DNA of 57,804 bases from Bacteroidales bacterium. GTDB taxonomy: Bacteria; Bacteroidota; Bacteroidia; Bacteroidales; VadinHA17. The stretch covers positions 1-57,804 of the forward strand of contig PLNF01000027.1 of the NCBI GenBank assembly GCA_003141715.1, in the 5' to 3' direction. The position numbers and the translations under genes are program-made. This document shows positions 37,720-48,212 of the stretch, in pieces. The notes beneath the pieces were generated by a model, which was not told the DNA's origin, ran no database searches, and saw nothing but the letters and a program-made list of their open reading frames with translations. The stretch's first letter is position 1; each line of letters starts with the position of its first letter.

Positions 37720-38179
37720 GATTCATTTTCACTGCAATCTCTTCATACGTGAGTTACCATCAGCGAATAGATTCAAATACCATTTGCTGGTCGGGTTTTA
37801 ATCGTGGAAATACCCTGCTGATAATTCTTTCCAGAATCAGATCATATTGTTCTTCAGTTTCCCCCTCATCAGGAATATCTATCTCCAGTTCTATTGTCTT
37901 TTGCTTTTTTCTGAGCAGTGCACTCCATACATTACGGGCGATTCCAAAAAAATAACCTTTAAGTTCCGTTGTAAGATGCAGGTCATCTTCTGTGATCTGA
38001 TTGTAAAGTGCTATTATGGTATCCTGGAAAACATCGGAAACATCTTCATCGGATCCGCTATTACTTAGAACATGATTCTTAACTGATTGGAAATAATTAT
38101 CATAAAGCCAATTCAGAACCTTATCATCCTGATTGCGTATCCCGGTTATTATGTTGATATCAGATATTTTATTAAACAA
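37609..38179 (-). CDS. Sigma-70 family (ECF-like) RNA polymerase sigma factor, 3' end frameshifted in this sequence
   Basis: Region 2 is clear (NQDDKVLNWLYDNYF, then DEDVSDVFQDTIIALYNQI). As written the frame stops at 37760, before region 4. Removing an extra base at 37768, two at 37748-37749 and one at 37695 restores a helix-turn-helix (QQMVFESFADGNSYEEIAVKM, then EVYARRKKYLSKEALL) and a stop at 37609, total 188 residues, the usual length. A longer start (TTG at 38224) is possible, but a -7 box sits at 38207-38214, so I prefer the TTG at 38179. It probably directs expression of local genes in answer to an envelope signal. Confidence 0.8.
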
Positions 38180-38206
38180 CCCCTTTTGCTTAAAAGAATC
38201 AAATGG

Positions 38207-38214
38207 CAAATATA
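38207..38214 (-). promoter_or_regulatory. Possible -7 box (TATATTTG) of the sigma-factor gene
   Basis: On the minus strand TATATTTG fits TAnnTTTG and predicts a transcript start near 38200, between the two candidate TTG start codons. Upstream TTG elements are at 14 bp or less, so the -33 is weak. Confidence 0.4.
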
Positions 38215-38339
38215 GTATTTCCAAAATCCAAAACTCTTTTTATAACGTCTGAGGTTCTGATTTTATCTGAAACATGGGATTATCTTAATCAAAATATAAA
38301 TATCTTTACTTTGGATAAAAATAAATTTCCGAAACTTCA

Positions 38340-40526
38340 ATGTCTTTCCCTTTTGTAAAACAACCCGATGCAATGGATTGCGGACCTGCCTGCCTGAAAA
38401 TGGTGGCAGGATTTTACAAAATGAATTTTACCCTTGAATCTCTCAGAAGAAAGTGTTATATAACCAGAGAAGGAGTTTCTTTTCTCGGACTTTCTGAAGC
38501 TGCTGATTCTTTGGGTTTTAGAACTTTAGGCGTAAAAATTCCTTTTGAAATAATGAATGAGAATGTTCCACTGCCGTGCATTGTGCACTGGCGGCAAAAA
38601 CATTTCATTGTCATATACAAAATCAAGAATGAAAAAATCTGGGCTGCGGACCCTGCAGTAGGTCTGATTAAATTCAGCCGTGAGGAATTTATCCGGAGCT
38701 GGGCATCTACTGTAATAGATGAAAAACCAGCTGGCCTTGTACTAATAATTGAACCGACACCATCGCTTTTTAAAAATGAGAACGAGAAGGAAAATACAAC
38801 GGGTTTTAAATTTCTGTTTAAATATTTCCGTCTCTACAAAAAATATTTTTATCAGCTTATTCTGGGTTTAGTCCTTGGAAGCTGTATTCAGCTGGTAATA
38901 CCGTTCCTTACCCAGTCCATTATAGATATTGGTTTAAATAATAACGATATAGGATTTATTTACCTTATCCTTTTTGCCCAGCTGGCTCTGGTTTTTGGAA
39001 GAATGTCGGTTGAGTTTATAAGAGGCTGGTTGTTGCTTCATATCGGTTCAAGGGTTAATGTAGCTGTTATATCTGGATTCCTTCAAAAACTAATGTCATT
39101 GCCAGTAGCTTTTTTTGATACAAAACTTACCGGTGATATTCTTCAGCGTATTGAAGATAATAACAGGATTGAAGAGTTTCTTACTTCTGCCAGTCTGAAC
39201 ATCTTGTTCTCTTTTTTCAACCTGGTTGTTTTTGGTATAGTGCTTGCCATTTTTAGTACTAAAATACTTGCCTTATTTCTAACTGGGTCATTATTATATA
39301 TAGTATGGGTTTCGATGTTTATGAAATCAAGAGCCAGGCTTGATCATCAGCGTTTTAAACAGATGTCTGTTTCGGGGAACAAACTCATAAACATTGTTAA
39401 TGGCATGCAGGAGATCAAGCTCACGCAAAGTGAATTAAGCATGCGATGGGACTGGGAAAGGCTTCAGGCTATCTTATTTGGATTAAAGGTAAAAGGATTG
39501 AGTATAATTCAATATCAGTCTGCCGGAGCAACATTTATAAATGAAGTGACCAACGTTCTTATTACAATTGTTGCCGCAACAGCAGTTCTTAAAGGTAATA
39601 TGACTCTTGGTATGATGCTTGCTGTTCAGTTTATAATAGGTCAGCTGAATGTGCCTGTCAGTCAGATAATTGGATTCTTCCGCATGTCTCAGGATGCAAA
39701 AATGAGCCTTGACCGTCTGGCTGAAGTCCATAACCTTGAGGAGGAGGAACCTGATCCTGAAGTGAAAGTGCGAAAGCTTCCAGATAAAAAGGATATCTAT
39801 TTTAATAGCCTTTCCTATCAGTATGAGGGCCCGCGTTCGCCATTTGCATTAAAAGATATTGACCTGTTCATTGAAGAAAATAAAATAACTGCAATCGTTG
39901 GAACCAGCGGCAGCGGAAAAACAACCTTGTTAAAGATGCTCCTGGGTTTTTATCATCCTGTTGCAGGTGAAATACTTATTGGTGACTTACGTTTGTCTAA
40001 TCTCAGCCTTAAAGTCTGGAGGAAAAAGGTTGGAGCTGTTATGCAGGACGGATTCTTATTTCCCGACACTATCGCAGCTAACATAGCTCCCGGATCTGAA
40101 GAAATAGAGGAGAAAAGACTAATTAATGCAGTTGATATTGCAAACATCAGAGGATTTATCGAGTCTCTTCCATTGGGATATAATACCAAAATAGGAGCAA
40201 ATGGTCACGGATTAAGCGAAGGTCAGAAACAACGGTTGCTTATTGCAAGGGTAATCTATAAGAATCCCGATATTATAATTTTTGATGAAGCAACTAATTC
40301 ACTAGATGCCAATAATGAAAAAGTAATTGTTGAAAACCTTGCTGATTTTTTTGAAGGTAAGACGGTTATTGTTGTTGCACACCGGCTCAGTACTGTAAGA
40401 AACGCAGATAAGATTGTTGTTCTTGACAGTGGCAGAATAATTGAAACAGGTTCTCACGAATCGCTTATCGCGAAAAAAGGAGCATATTATAACCTTGTAA
40501 AGAATCAACTTGAACTGGGTAGTTAG
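38340..40526 (+). CDS. Peptidase-containing ABC transporter (C39 double-glycine peptidase, PCAT)
   Basis: A 728-residue exporter with three parts. The N-terminal C39 peptidase has C14 in QPDAMDCGPAC, H88 in RQKHF and D104 in ADPAVG, a complete catalytic triad. Then come six membrane segments (about 165-440) and an ATPase domain (Walker A GTSGSGKTT, signature LSEGQKQRLL, Walker B IIIFDEATNSLD, switch VAHR). Such proteins cut a peptide after a Gly-Gly leader and pump the core out. The candidate substrate is the 44-residue peptide encoded at 34145. It is followed after 9 bp by its HlyD-like partner. A TolC-type channel is not in the locus and would have to be supplied from elsewhere. Confidence 0.95.
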   Translation: MSFPFVKQPDAMDCGPACLKMVAGFYKMNFTLESLRRKCYITREGVSFLGLSEAADSLGFRTLGVKIPFEIMNENVPLPCIVHWRQKHFIVIYKIKNEKIWAADPAVGLIKFSREEFIRSWASTVIDEKPAGLVLIIEPTPSLFKNENEKENTTGFKFLFKYFRLYKKYFYQLILGLVLGSCIQLVIPFLTQSIIDIGLNNNDIGFIYLILFAQLALVFGRMSVEFIRGWLLLHIGSRVNVAVISGFLQKLMSLPVAFFDTKLTGDILQRIEDNNRIEEFLTSASLNILFSFFNLVVFGIVLAIFSTKILALFLTGSLLYIVWVSMFMKSRARLDHQRFKQMSVSGNKLINIVNGMQEIKLTQSELSMRWDWERLQAILFGLKVKGLSIIQYQSAGATFINEVTNVLITIVAATAVLKGNMTLGMMLAVQFIIGQLNVPVSQIIGFFRMSQDAKMSLDRLAEVHNLEEEEPDPEVKVRKLPDKKDIYFNSLSYQYEGPRSPFALKDIDLFIEENKITAIVGTSGSGKTTLLKMLLGFYHPVAGEILIGDLRLSNLSLKVWRKKVGAVMQDGFLFPDTIAANIAPGSEEIEEKRLINAVDIANIRGFIESLPLGYNTKIGANGHGLSEGQKQRLLIARVIYKNPDIIIFDEATNSLDANNEKVIVENLADFFEGKTVIVVAHRLSTVRNADKIVVLDSGRIIETGSHESLIAKKGAYYNLVKNQLELGS

Positions 40527-40535
40527 CAAGGATAT

Positions 40536-41825
40536 ATGAAAAATCAGAGGCCTGAAATATTATATTCTGACCCCGTTAGAGAGATTATGGGAAAACCTCC
40601 GAGTAGAATTCTCAGGTGGGGAACAACAGTTATGCTTTTGGTTTTCGTTCTTTTTATTCTCTTTGCCTGGTTAATAAAGTATCCCGATACAATCCCTGCT
40701 CCGGTTGAAATTACTACAACTAATCCCCCTGTAACTCTTGTTACTAAAATAACAGGACATATAAACTCTTTTTTTGTAAAGGAAAGAGAAAAGGTTAGTG
40801 CCGGGCAGTTGGTTGCTGTTATGGAAACTACAGCCTCCTTGCACGAAGTTGAATTACTTAAACAAACAATTGACACAATTAAGAACCCGGAGTTACTTTT
40901 TTATCGATTGCTGCCACTTTTCTCGGAGCTTGGTGAGCTTCAGAGTTATTATGGAACTTTTCTGAAAAACCTTTCTGACTTAAATAATTATGTGAATAAT
41001 GATTTTTATGGTAGCAAAATAGCTTCACTTAACAATGAAATAAATGGAATTCAGGAATTTATTACACGATTAAGTATAAAGGAAAAACTGTATTCTGAAA
41101 ATCAGCGACTTGAGGCAAAAATGTACAATAGGGATTCCTCTCTTTTTGCGGGTAGCGTGATACCTGAAAGTGACCTCGAGAGATCTCACCAATCGCTGTT
41201 AAGAGTAAATATAGAACTGCAGCAGGCTCGCCTTGACCATTCCGCAAAATCGATTGAGTTGGCTGAAAAGCGTCAACTTCTTGAGGATTACCGCATAACA
41301 CGGATAGATGAAAAACAAAAACTTGTTTCAGTTTTGCGTGAATCCTTTTTGAACCTTAAGTCACAAATTAATTTATGGGAAAACACTTACCTTCTTATCT
41401 CCCCGGTTGAAGGTATTGTTTCATTTACAAAGTTCTGGAGCGCAAATCAGTCAGTAATAAAAGATGAACCTGTGGTAAGTATTGTTCCTATTGAAACAGG
41501 CAGTTTCCTTGGCAGAATAGATCTGAAAATGGAAAGATCCGGCAAAGTGAAAACCGGACAATCAGTTAATATTAAGCTGAGCGGCTATCCTTATCTGGAA
41601 TATGGAATGGTAAGAGGCATAGTAAAATCTAAATCACTCGTGCCTTCAGGTGATGCCTATGTAATTGAAATTGAACTTCCGGAAGGTCTTACGACTTTAT
41701 ATGGGAAAAAACTTGATTTTACTCATAATATGCAGGGTACCTCTGAAATAATTACTGAAAATATCAGGCTTCTTCAAAAGATAGTTAATCCTTTTCGCTA
41801 TATGGTAACAAAAAACAGAAAATGA
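40536..41825 (+). CDS. HlyD-family secretion adaptor
   Basis: A 429-residue periplasmic adaptor with one membrane anchor (about 28-46), a barrel-sandwich half (KITGHINSFFVKEREKVSAGQLVAVME), long coiled-coil helices (about 130-280) and a second lipoyl half (LLISPVEGIVSFTKFW) with a C-terminal beta domain. It is the natural partner of the C39 transporter upstream, which lies 9 bp before it. Together they form a type I secretion unit lacking the outer-membrane channel. Confidence 0.93.
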   Translation: MKNQRPEILYSDPVREIMGKPPSRILRWGTTVMLLVFVLFILFAWLIKYPDTIPAPVEITTTNPPVTLVTKITGHINSFFVKEREKVSAGQLVAVMETTASLHEVELLKQTIDTIKNPELLFYRLLPLFSELGELQSYYGTFLKNLSDLNNYVNNDFYGSKIASLNNEINGIQEFITRLSIKEKLYSENQRLEAKMYNRDSSLFAGSVIPESDLERSHQSLLRVNIELQQARLDHSAKSIELAEKRQLLEDYRITRIDEKQKLVSVLRESFLNLKSQINLWENTYLLISPVEGIVSFTKFWSANQSVIKDEPVVSIVPIETGSFLGRIDLKMERSGKVKTGQSVNIKLSGYPYLEYGMVRGIVKSKSLVPSGDAYVIEIELPEGLTTLYGKKLDFTHNMQGTSEIITENIRLLQKIVNPFRYMVTKNRK

Positions 41826-41832
41826 TCCCTTT

Positions 41833-42012
41833 TCATTTTTTTGAGTAAGGCTCATAATCTTCATCTTTTGACGAGGATGGAAAAGAAGTGCTTGAAGCAG
41901 GTTTTGTTTCTGTACCTGATTTACCCTTATCTTTTTTAATATATTTCTGATATAACCTGATTGCTATAACAGCTATAGCTGCTGAAAAGATTAGAATTTG
42001 AGATATATGCAT
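41833..42012 (-). CDS. Small single-span membrane protein (59 residues)
   Basis: An ORF of 59 codons, below common cut-offs. It has a short N-terminal hydrophobic segment (ISQILIFSAAIAVIAIRLY) followed by a basic stretch (KKDKGKSG) and a Ser/Thr/Asp-rich tail ending DEDYEPYSKK. The hydrophobic-basic-disordered layout and in-frame length between two genes favour a real product, read convergently to the HlyD gene. Function unknown; no homologue can be named from sequence. It may belong to the DUF349 region or to the export locus. Confidence 0.6.
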   Translation of the reverse strand: MHISQILIFSAAIAVIAIRLYQKYIKKDKGKSGTETKPASSTSFPSSSKDEDYEPYSKK

Positions 42013-42307
42013 TTGGATCTATGATTTAATTGCAGTTTTTTAGAACTTTCATATTGCTTGAAATTATCATTCAAATATATAATTTATCTTACTAAAATTT
42101 AATAATGGCTAATTGAAAAGAAGGATTTAATAATTTCAATAATTTCCTTCTGACATGTTCAAGTTGTCTTTATATCTGATTCTCACATTTATTTATGTCA
42201 AAACCTTGAGTTTTATTAAATATTTCAATATTTTCGTACTCTGAAAATCCCATGGATTGCCATGGTGTAAATTACTGATAAAGAGCTGAACTATAAAAGG
42301 ATTGATT
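42013..42307. other. AT-rich intergenic region upstream of the DUF349 gene
   Basis: About 295 bases without a gene. An imperfect inverted repeat around 42120-42150 (GAAGGA...TCCTTC) may form a weak hairpin. No TAnnTTTG promoter with good spacing is seen for either flanking gene; only AT-rich sequence. Confidence 0.4.
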
Positions 42308-44296
42308 ATGACCAAGAAAAATCCGGATGACTCTGTTCGTAAAGAACAATCCGGGGCGAATGAAAACGCCCTCGGAACTGAGGATGCCACACAAGCGGAA
42401 AACGCGCAAGAACTTGTCCCTTTGGACGATACTGAAAAAGCTGATGAGAATTCAGAGAATGTCATTGAAAAAGAGGAGTTTAAACTGGATAAAGAATCTG
42501 AGCCAACTGCTGAGAAAGAAGAGCCCTTATATGAGGATTCTCATACTTTTGATGATATAGAACTTCCTCAGGTTGATTATTCAGGGTACTCAAAACATGA
42601 ACTGGTTGAAACATTAGGCCTTATTATAGAAAACCGGCCTACTCTTGAGATAAGAGACGATGTAGAACGATTAAAAATTCTCTTCTATAAAAAATTAAAG
42701 AGTGAATCAGAGGAAAGAAAAAGTAAATTTCTTGAGGGTGGCGGTAAGATTGAAGACTATAGGCAGTGGGTTGATCCTGATGATGCACGTGTAAAACATC
42801 TGCTCGAAAAATATAAAGAGAAAAAAACTGATTATAATAAGATTCAGGAAGTTGAAAAATATGAGAACCTTAAGAAAAAGTACGATATAATTGACAAAAT
42901 AAAGGATCTGGTGAACAGGGAAGAGTCAATAAATAAGACTTTTCACGACTTCAGATCCCTGCAGAATGAATGGCATTCAATTGGCGTTGTCCCACAGACC
43001 TCACTTAAAGACCTTTGGGAGAATTACCATCATTATGTCGAAATTTTCTACGATTATATTAAAATCAATAAGGAACTTAGAGACCTTGATCTAAAAAAGA
43101 ACTTAGAGGCAAAAGTTTTGCTATGTGAAAAAGCTGAAGAACTTCTTCTTGAGCCAAATCCGGTTAATGCTTTCAGGTTTTTGCAGGACTTTCATAATCA
43201 GTGGCGTGAAATAGGGCCTGTTCCACAGGAATCAAAAAATGAGATTTGGGAAAGGTTTAAAGAGGCAACTTCTCAAATTAACAAAAGACATCATGAGTAC
43301 TTCGAAAAGCAGAAAGACGATCAAAAGAAAAATCTTGAAGCTAAAATAGCTCTCTGTGAAGAAGTAGATGCTATCGACCTGCTTGAAATAAAAAACTTTA
43401 AAGAATTTGATGAAAGAGCTGATAAGGTTGTTGAATTGCAGAAGATATGGCGTACGATAGGATTTGCTCCTAAAAAACAAAATAACAAAGTTTATCAGAG
43501 ATTCAGAGAAGCATGCGACACCTTCTTTGAGAAGAAAAGAGGATTCTATGCTGATAACAAAGAGATTCAACTGAATAACCTTCAGCTGAAGACAGAATTA
43601 TGTATACAGGCTGAAGCACTTCAGGAAAGTACGGATTGGAAAGCAACTTCTGATGCCCTTATTAAACTTCAGAAAGAGTGGAAAGAAATAGGCCCTGTCC
43701 CGCGAAAACAATCTGAAAGATGCTGGAAAAGATTCCGTAAAGCCTGTGATCATTTTTTCAACAGGAAAACTGAATTCTTTGCAGCTCTTGATACTTCATA
43801 CGAAGATAACCTGAAGGCAAAGCTTGCAATAATTGAAGAACTTGAAAAATTCGAACCAGGAGCTGATGTTCAGGCTGCATTTGAACGGTTGAAAGAGTTA
43901 CAGAGAAAATGGACTGATATTGGTTTTGTCCCTTTCAATCTGAAGGATGAAATTACCAATAAATACAGGAGTGCCATTAATAAGGAGTTTGATAAGCTGA
44001 AAATTGGCGACGAGGATAAAAGCATCCTTAAATATAAAACCAAACTTGATAACCTTAAAGCGAATCCTAAAGCCTCAAGAAAAGTCAGGAATGAGAGAGA
44101 TAAATTCTTTACAAAGATTAAACAGCTTGAGGGCGACATCGTCTTATGGGAGAACAATATTGGGTTTTTTGCAAAATCTACAAATGCTGATACTATGATA
44201 AGAGAAGTAGAAGAGAAAATAGAGAATGCTAAAAAACTGATTAAAACGCTTGAAGAAAAAGTCAAGATGATAGACCAGTCAGGTCTTGATGATTAA
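42308..44296 (+). CDS. DUF349 repeat protein
   Basis: A 662-residue, highly charged, helical protein. After an acidic Gln/Glu-rich N-terminal region (about residues 1-90) come five DUF349 units, each carrying a W..IG..P core (WHSIGVVP, WREIGPVP, WRTIGFAP, WKEIGPVP, WTDIGFVP) and a following RFREACDTFF-like helix, and then a C-terminal coiled coil. I start it at the ATG 42308 because the upstream TTG at 42302 adds only two residues. DUF349 proteins are common in Bacteroidota; their function is not established. It precedes pyrG by 42 bp. Confidence 0.92.
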   Translation: MTKKNPDDSVRKEQSGANENALGTEDATQAENAQELVPLDDTEKADENSENVIEKEEFKLDKESEPTAEKEEPLYEDSHTFDDIELPQVDYSGYSKHELVETLGLIIENRPTLEIRDDVERLKILFYKKLKSESEERKSKFLEGGGKIEDYRQWVDPDDARVKHLLEKYKEKKTDYNKIQEVEKYENLKKKYDIIDKIKDLVNREESINKTFHDFRSLQNEWHSIGVVPQTSLKDLWENYHHYVEIFYDYIKINKELRDLDLKKNLEAKVLLCEKAEELLLEPNPVNAFRFLQDFHNQWREIGPVPQESKNEIWERFKEATSQINKRHHEYFEKQKDDQKKNLEAKIALCEEVDAIDLLEIKNFKEFDERADKVVELQKIWRTIGFAPKKQNNKVYQRFREACDTFFEKKRGFYADNKEIQLNNLQLKTELCIQAEALQESTDWKATSDALIKLQKEWKEIGPVPRKQSERCWKRFRKACDHFFNRKTEFFAALDTSYEDNLKAKLAIIEELEKFEPGADVQAAFERLKELQRKWTDIGFVPFNLKDEITNKYRSAINKEFDKLKIGDEDKSILKYKTKLDNLKANPKASRKVRNERDKFFTKIKQLEGDIVLWENNIGFFAKSTNADTMIREVEEKIENAKKLIKTLEEKVKMIDQSGLDD

Positions 44297-44326
44297 TGAA
44301 AATGAAATCTTATATCTAACAAATAA

Positions 44327-45940
<1,614 letters not shown>

Positions 45941-45943
45941 GTG

Positions 45944-45963
45944 AGAAGTAAGGTATTGCTTCT
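45944..45963 (+). terminator. Weak hairpin after pyrG
   Basis: Stem AGAAGTAA / TTGCTTCT with one G-U pair and a 4-base loop, extendable by about two pairs. There is no clear T run after it, so termination is uncertain. Confidence 0.35.
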
Positions 45964-46033
45964 TAACCATATAAATATTGTTAACATCAATTATTCTAAA
46001 TTGTAAACTAATAATTTTAATTCGCCTTAAAGA

Positions 46034-48001
46034 ATGGATAGAAATACAATAACAGGCCTTATTCTGATTTTCGTAATCTTTATAGGGTTCAGTATATATA
46101 ATAGCAACCAGAAGAATAGAGCATTTGATAAGGCTGTTGCGGTAGCAGAATCTGATTATGCTAAAGGAGACCTTGAAACGGCAAGATCAGAATATATAAA
46201 TGCCCTGAGATTTAAACCAAATCAGCCTGATGCTCTTGCAAAAATAAATGAGATTAATCTTAAACTTGGAAATACACCTGAGAGACAGAAATCAGATTCT
46301 TTGAGTTTACAGCAGGCAAACTCCGGCATTTCAGCACCCACTTCAACAGGCATAAAAACTGACATCAATCAATATGGAGTTTTCGCACAATCGGCAATAG
46401 GTGAGAATGAATTCATTACGCTTGAAAACAATAAGGTTGAGCTTAAAATATCACTTAAGGGCGGAAGAGTATATTCTGCCAGATTGAAAGATTACCGGAC
46501 CTATGATTCTCTTCCTCTTATCCTGTTTTCCGGTGACTCAACTGTTTTTGGGTTTAATTTCTTTACTTCGGACAATAAAGCTGTTCAAACCAATAACCTC
46601 TTTTTCAAACCGGTATCCGAACAAAGATCGTATAAGGTCAGTTCTCATCCCGAGAGTGTCGTTCTGAGATTATTTGCCGGTGATGATAAATATATTGAGT
46701 ATAAATATACACTTGCTCCGGATAAATACATGGTTGACTTTAATGTTAACTTCAAATCAATGGAAGGTGTTATTGCTTCTAACCAGAACAGTCTGACGTT
46801 AGACTGGAAAATGTATATACCTCAGCAGGAAAAGGGGCGACAGAATGAAGAGAATTATTCAACTATAAAATATAAATATTTTCAGGATGATGTAGATGGG
46901 CTGAGACTTCGTCAGTCAAAGGAAAATGAAAAAACTGACATCGCCACTAAACTCAGCTGGATAGCATTTCAGGATCAGTTCTTTTCCTCAATTATTATTA
47001 CAAATGATTTCTTTCTGAATGCCTCAGTCTCTTCAACACGGACACTGACATCTAAAAAATACATGAGATATTATACTTCAGAAGTGGGTGTCCCATTCGG
47101 TTCAGGCTCCACAAATTCTGTTAAGATGAAATTGTATTATGGGCCAAATTCTATTACTATTCTTAAAAAAGAAGGTCTTCAGCTCGAAAAGATAGTTTTC
47201 CTGGGTAAGAATATTATCGGTTGGATCAGCAGGTTTGCAATTATTCCAATCTTTAACTGGCTTAACCATTTTATAAGTAATTTTGGTTTAATCATTCTTA
47301 TTCTGACGATTATAATAAAGGTTGTTCTTTTCCCTCTTACTTTTAAATCGTATCAATCTCAGGCAAAAATGCAGGTCCTTAAACCTATGGTAGAGGAACT
47401 TGGAAAGAAATTTCCCAAGAAGGAAGATGCGATGAAGAAGCAGCAGGCAACGATGGATCTGTATAAGAGGGCAGGAGTGAACCCGATGGGAGGTTGTCTG
47501 CCAATGCTGCTTCAGATGCCTATTCTCTTTGCTATGTTCAGGTTCTTCCCTGTTTCAATTGAGTTGCGGCAGGCACACTTCCTCTGGGCAGCTGACTTGT
47601 CAACTTATGATTCAATATTACATCTTCCATTCGTTATTCCAATGTATGGAGATCATGTGAGTCTTTTTACACTTCTTATGACAGCCTCAACATTGCTGAC
47701 AATGAAGATGACAGGTTCTTCTCCTGGTTCAGATCAGCCAGGGATGAAGCTAATGATGTATATGATGCCTGTAATGTTTATGCTTATTCTTAATAACTTC
47801 TCAGCAGGTCTTACCTATTATTATTTCCTCGCTAATATGCTTACATATGCCCAAAATATGATATCTAAAAGATTCATTAATGCTGATGCGGTCTTAGCGA
47901 CACTGGAGCAAAATAAAAAGAAACCACTCAAAAAATCAAAATGGCAGCAGCGACTTGAAACTGCTGCTAAGCAGAGAGGAATTAATCCTCCTAAAAAATA
48001 G
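46034..48001 (+). CDS. yidC: Membrane protein insertase YidC
   Basis: A 655-residue insertase. The N-terminal anchor (residues 5-23) is followed by the periplasmic beta-sandwich domain (about 120-390) and the conserved Oxa1 core of five membrane helices (FAIIPIFNWLNHFISNFGLII, then the cytoplasmic FKSYQSQAKMQVLKP and GGCLPMLLQMPILFAMFRF) and a basic C-terminal tail. Unusually, residues about 35-79, directly after the first anchor, read as a TPR-like helix pair (SDYAKGDLETARSEYINAL, then PDALAKINEI). It works with SecYEG in folding and inserting inner-membrane proteins. Confidence 0.95.
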   Translation: MDRNTITGLILIFVIFIGFSIYNSNQKNRAFDKAVAVAESDYAKGDLETARSEYINALRFKPNQPDALAKINEINLKLGNTPERQKSDSLSLQQANSGISAPTSTGIKTDINQYGVFAQSAIGENEFITLENNKVELKISLKGGRVYSARLKDYRTYDSLPLILFSGDSTVFGFNFFTSDNKAVQTNNLFFKPVSEQRSYKVSSHPESVVLRLFAGDDKYIEYKYTLAPDKYMVDFNVNFKSMEGVIASNQNSLTLDWKMYIPQQEKGRQNEENYSTIKYKYFQDDVDGLRLRQSKENEKTDIATKLSWIAFQDQFFSSIIITNDFFLNASVSSTRTLTSKKYMRYYTSEVGVPFGSGSTNSVKMKLYYGPNSITILKKEGLQLEKIVFLGKNIIGWISRFAIIPIFNWLNHFISNFGLIILILTIIIKVVLFPLTFKSYQSQAKMQVLKPMVEELGKKFPKKEDAMKKQQATMDLYKRAGVNPMGGCLPMLLQMPILFAMFRFFPVSIELRQAHFLWAADLSTYDSILHLPFVIPMYGDHVSLFTLLMTASTLLTMKMTGSSPGSDQPGMKLMMYMMPVMFMLILNNFSAGLTYYYFLANMLTYAQNMISKRFINADAVLATLEQNKKKPLKKSKWQQRLETAAKQRGINPPKK

Positions 48002-48041
48002 ACATCAGGCATATCTAAATAGGCATTAACCATCCCTTTTT

Positions 48042-48112
48042 CCCTTTGTGTTACTTTGTGCAAAACTTTGGGTTCCTTTGTGGTTGAGTGAATTTGATTT
48101 TACCACAAAGGA
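48042..48112. repeat. CTTTGTG-rich degenerate repeat with terminal inverted repeat
   Basis: Four degenerate units of about 10-11 bp built on CTTTGTG (48044, 48054, 48066, 48076) lead into TCCTTTGTGGT (48074-48084), which pairs exactly with ACCACAAAGGA (48102-48112) over 11 bp, loop 17 bases. Such CCTTTGTGGTT sequences recur in intergenic regions of environmental Bacteroidota. It may act as the yidC terminator. Confidence 0.6.
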
Positions 48113-48212
48113 CCAATAATATAACCTTTCTCCTTTTAAAAGTTAAAAATTATTAAATTAATTCTGTGATTCAAAAAAAGTACTAAATTTATTTCTTCGA
48201 ATTAAAGGGGAA

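Noticed and set aside
38180-38224. Longer sigma-factor N-terminus
   Set aside because: A -7 box at 38207-38214 makes the TTG at 38179 more likely; the question remains open because the -33 element is weak.
42120-42150. GAAGGA/TCCTTC hairpin upstream of the DUF349 gene
   Set aside because: Only six perfect pairs and no T run, so no confident terminator or operator.
43232-43570. 112-residue antisense ORF in the DUF349 gene
   Set aside because: Shadow of a charged helical protein; the opposite strand gives apparent hydrophobic ORFs.
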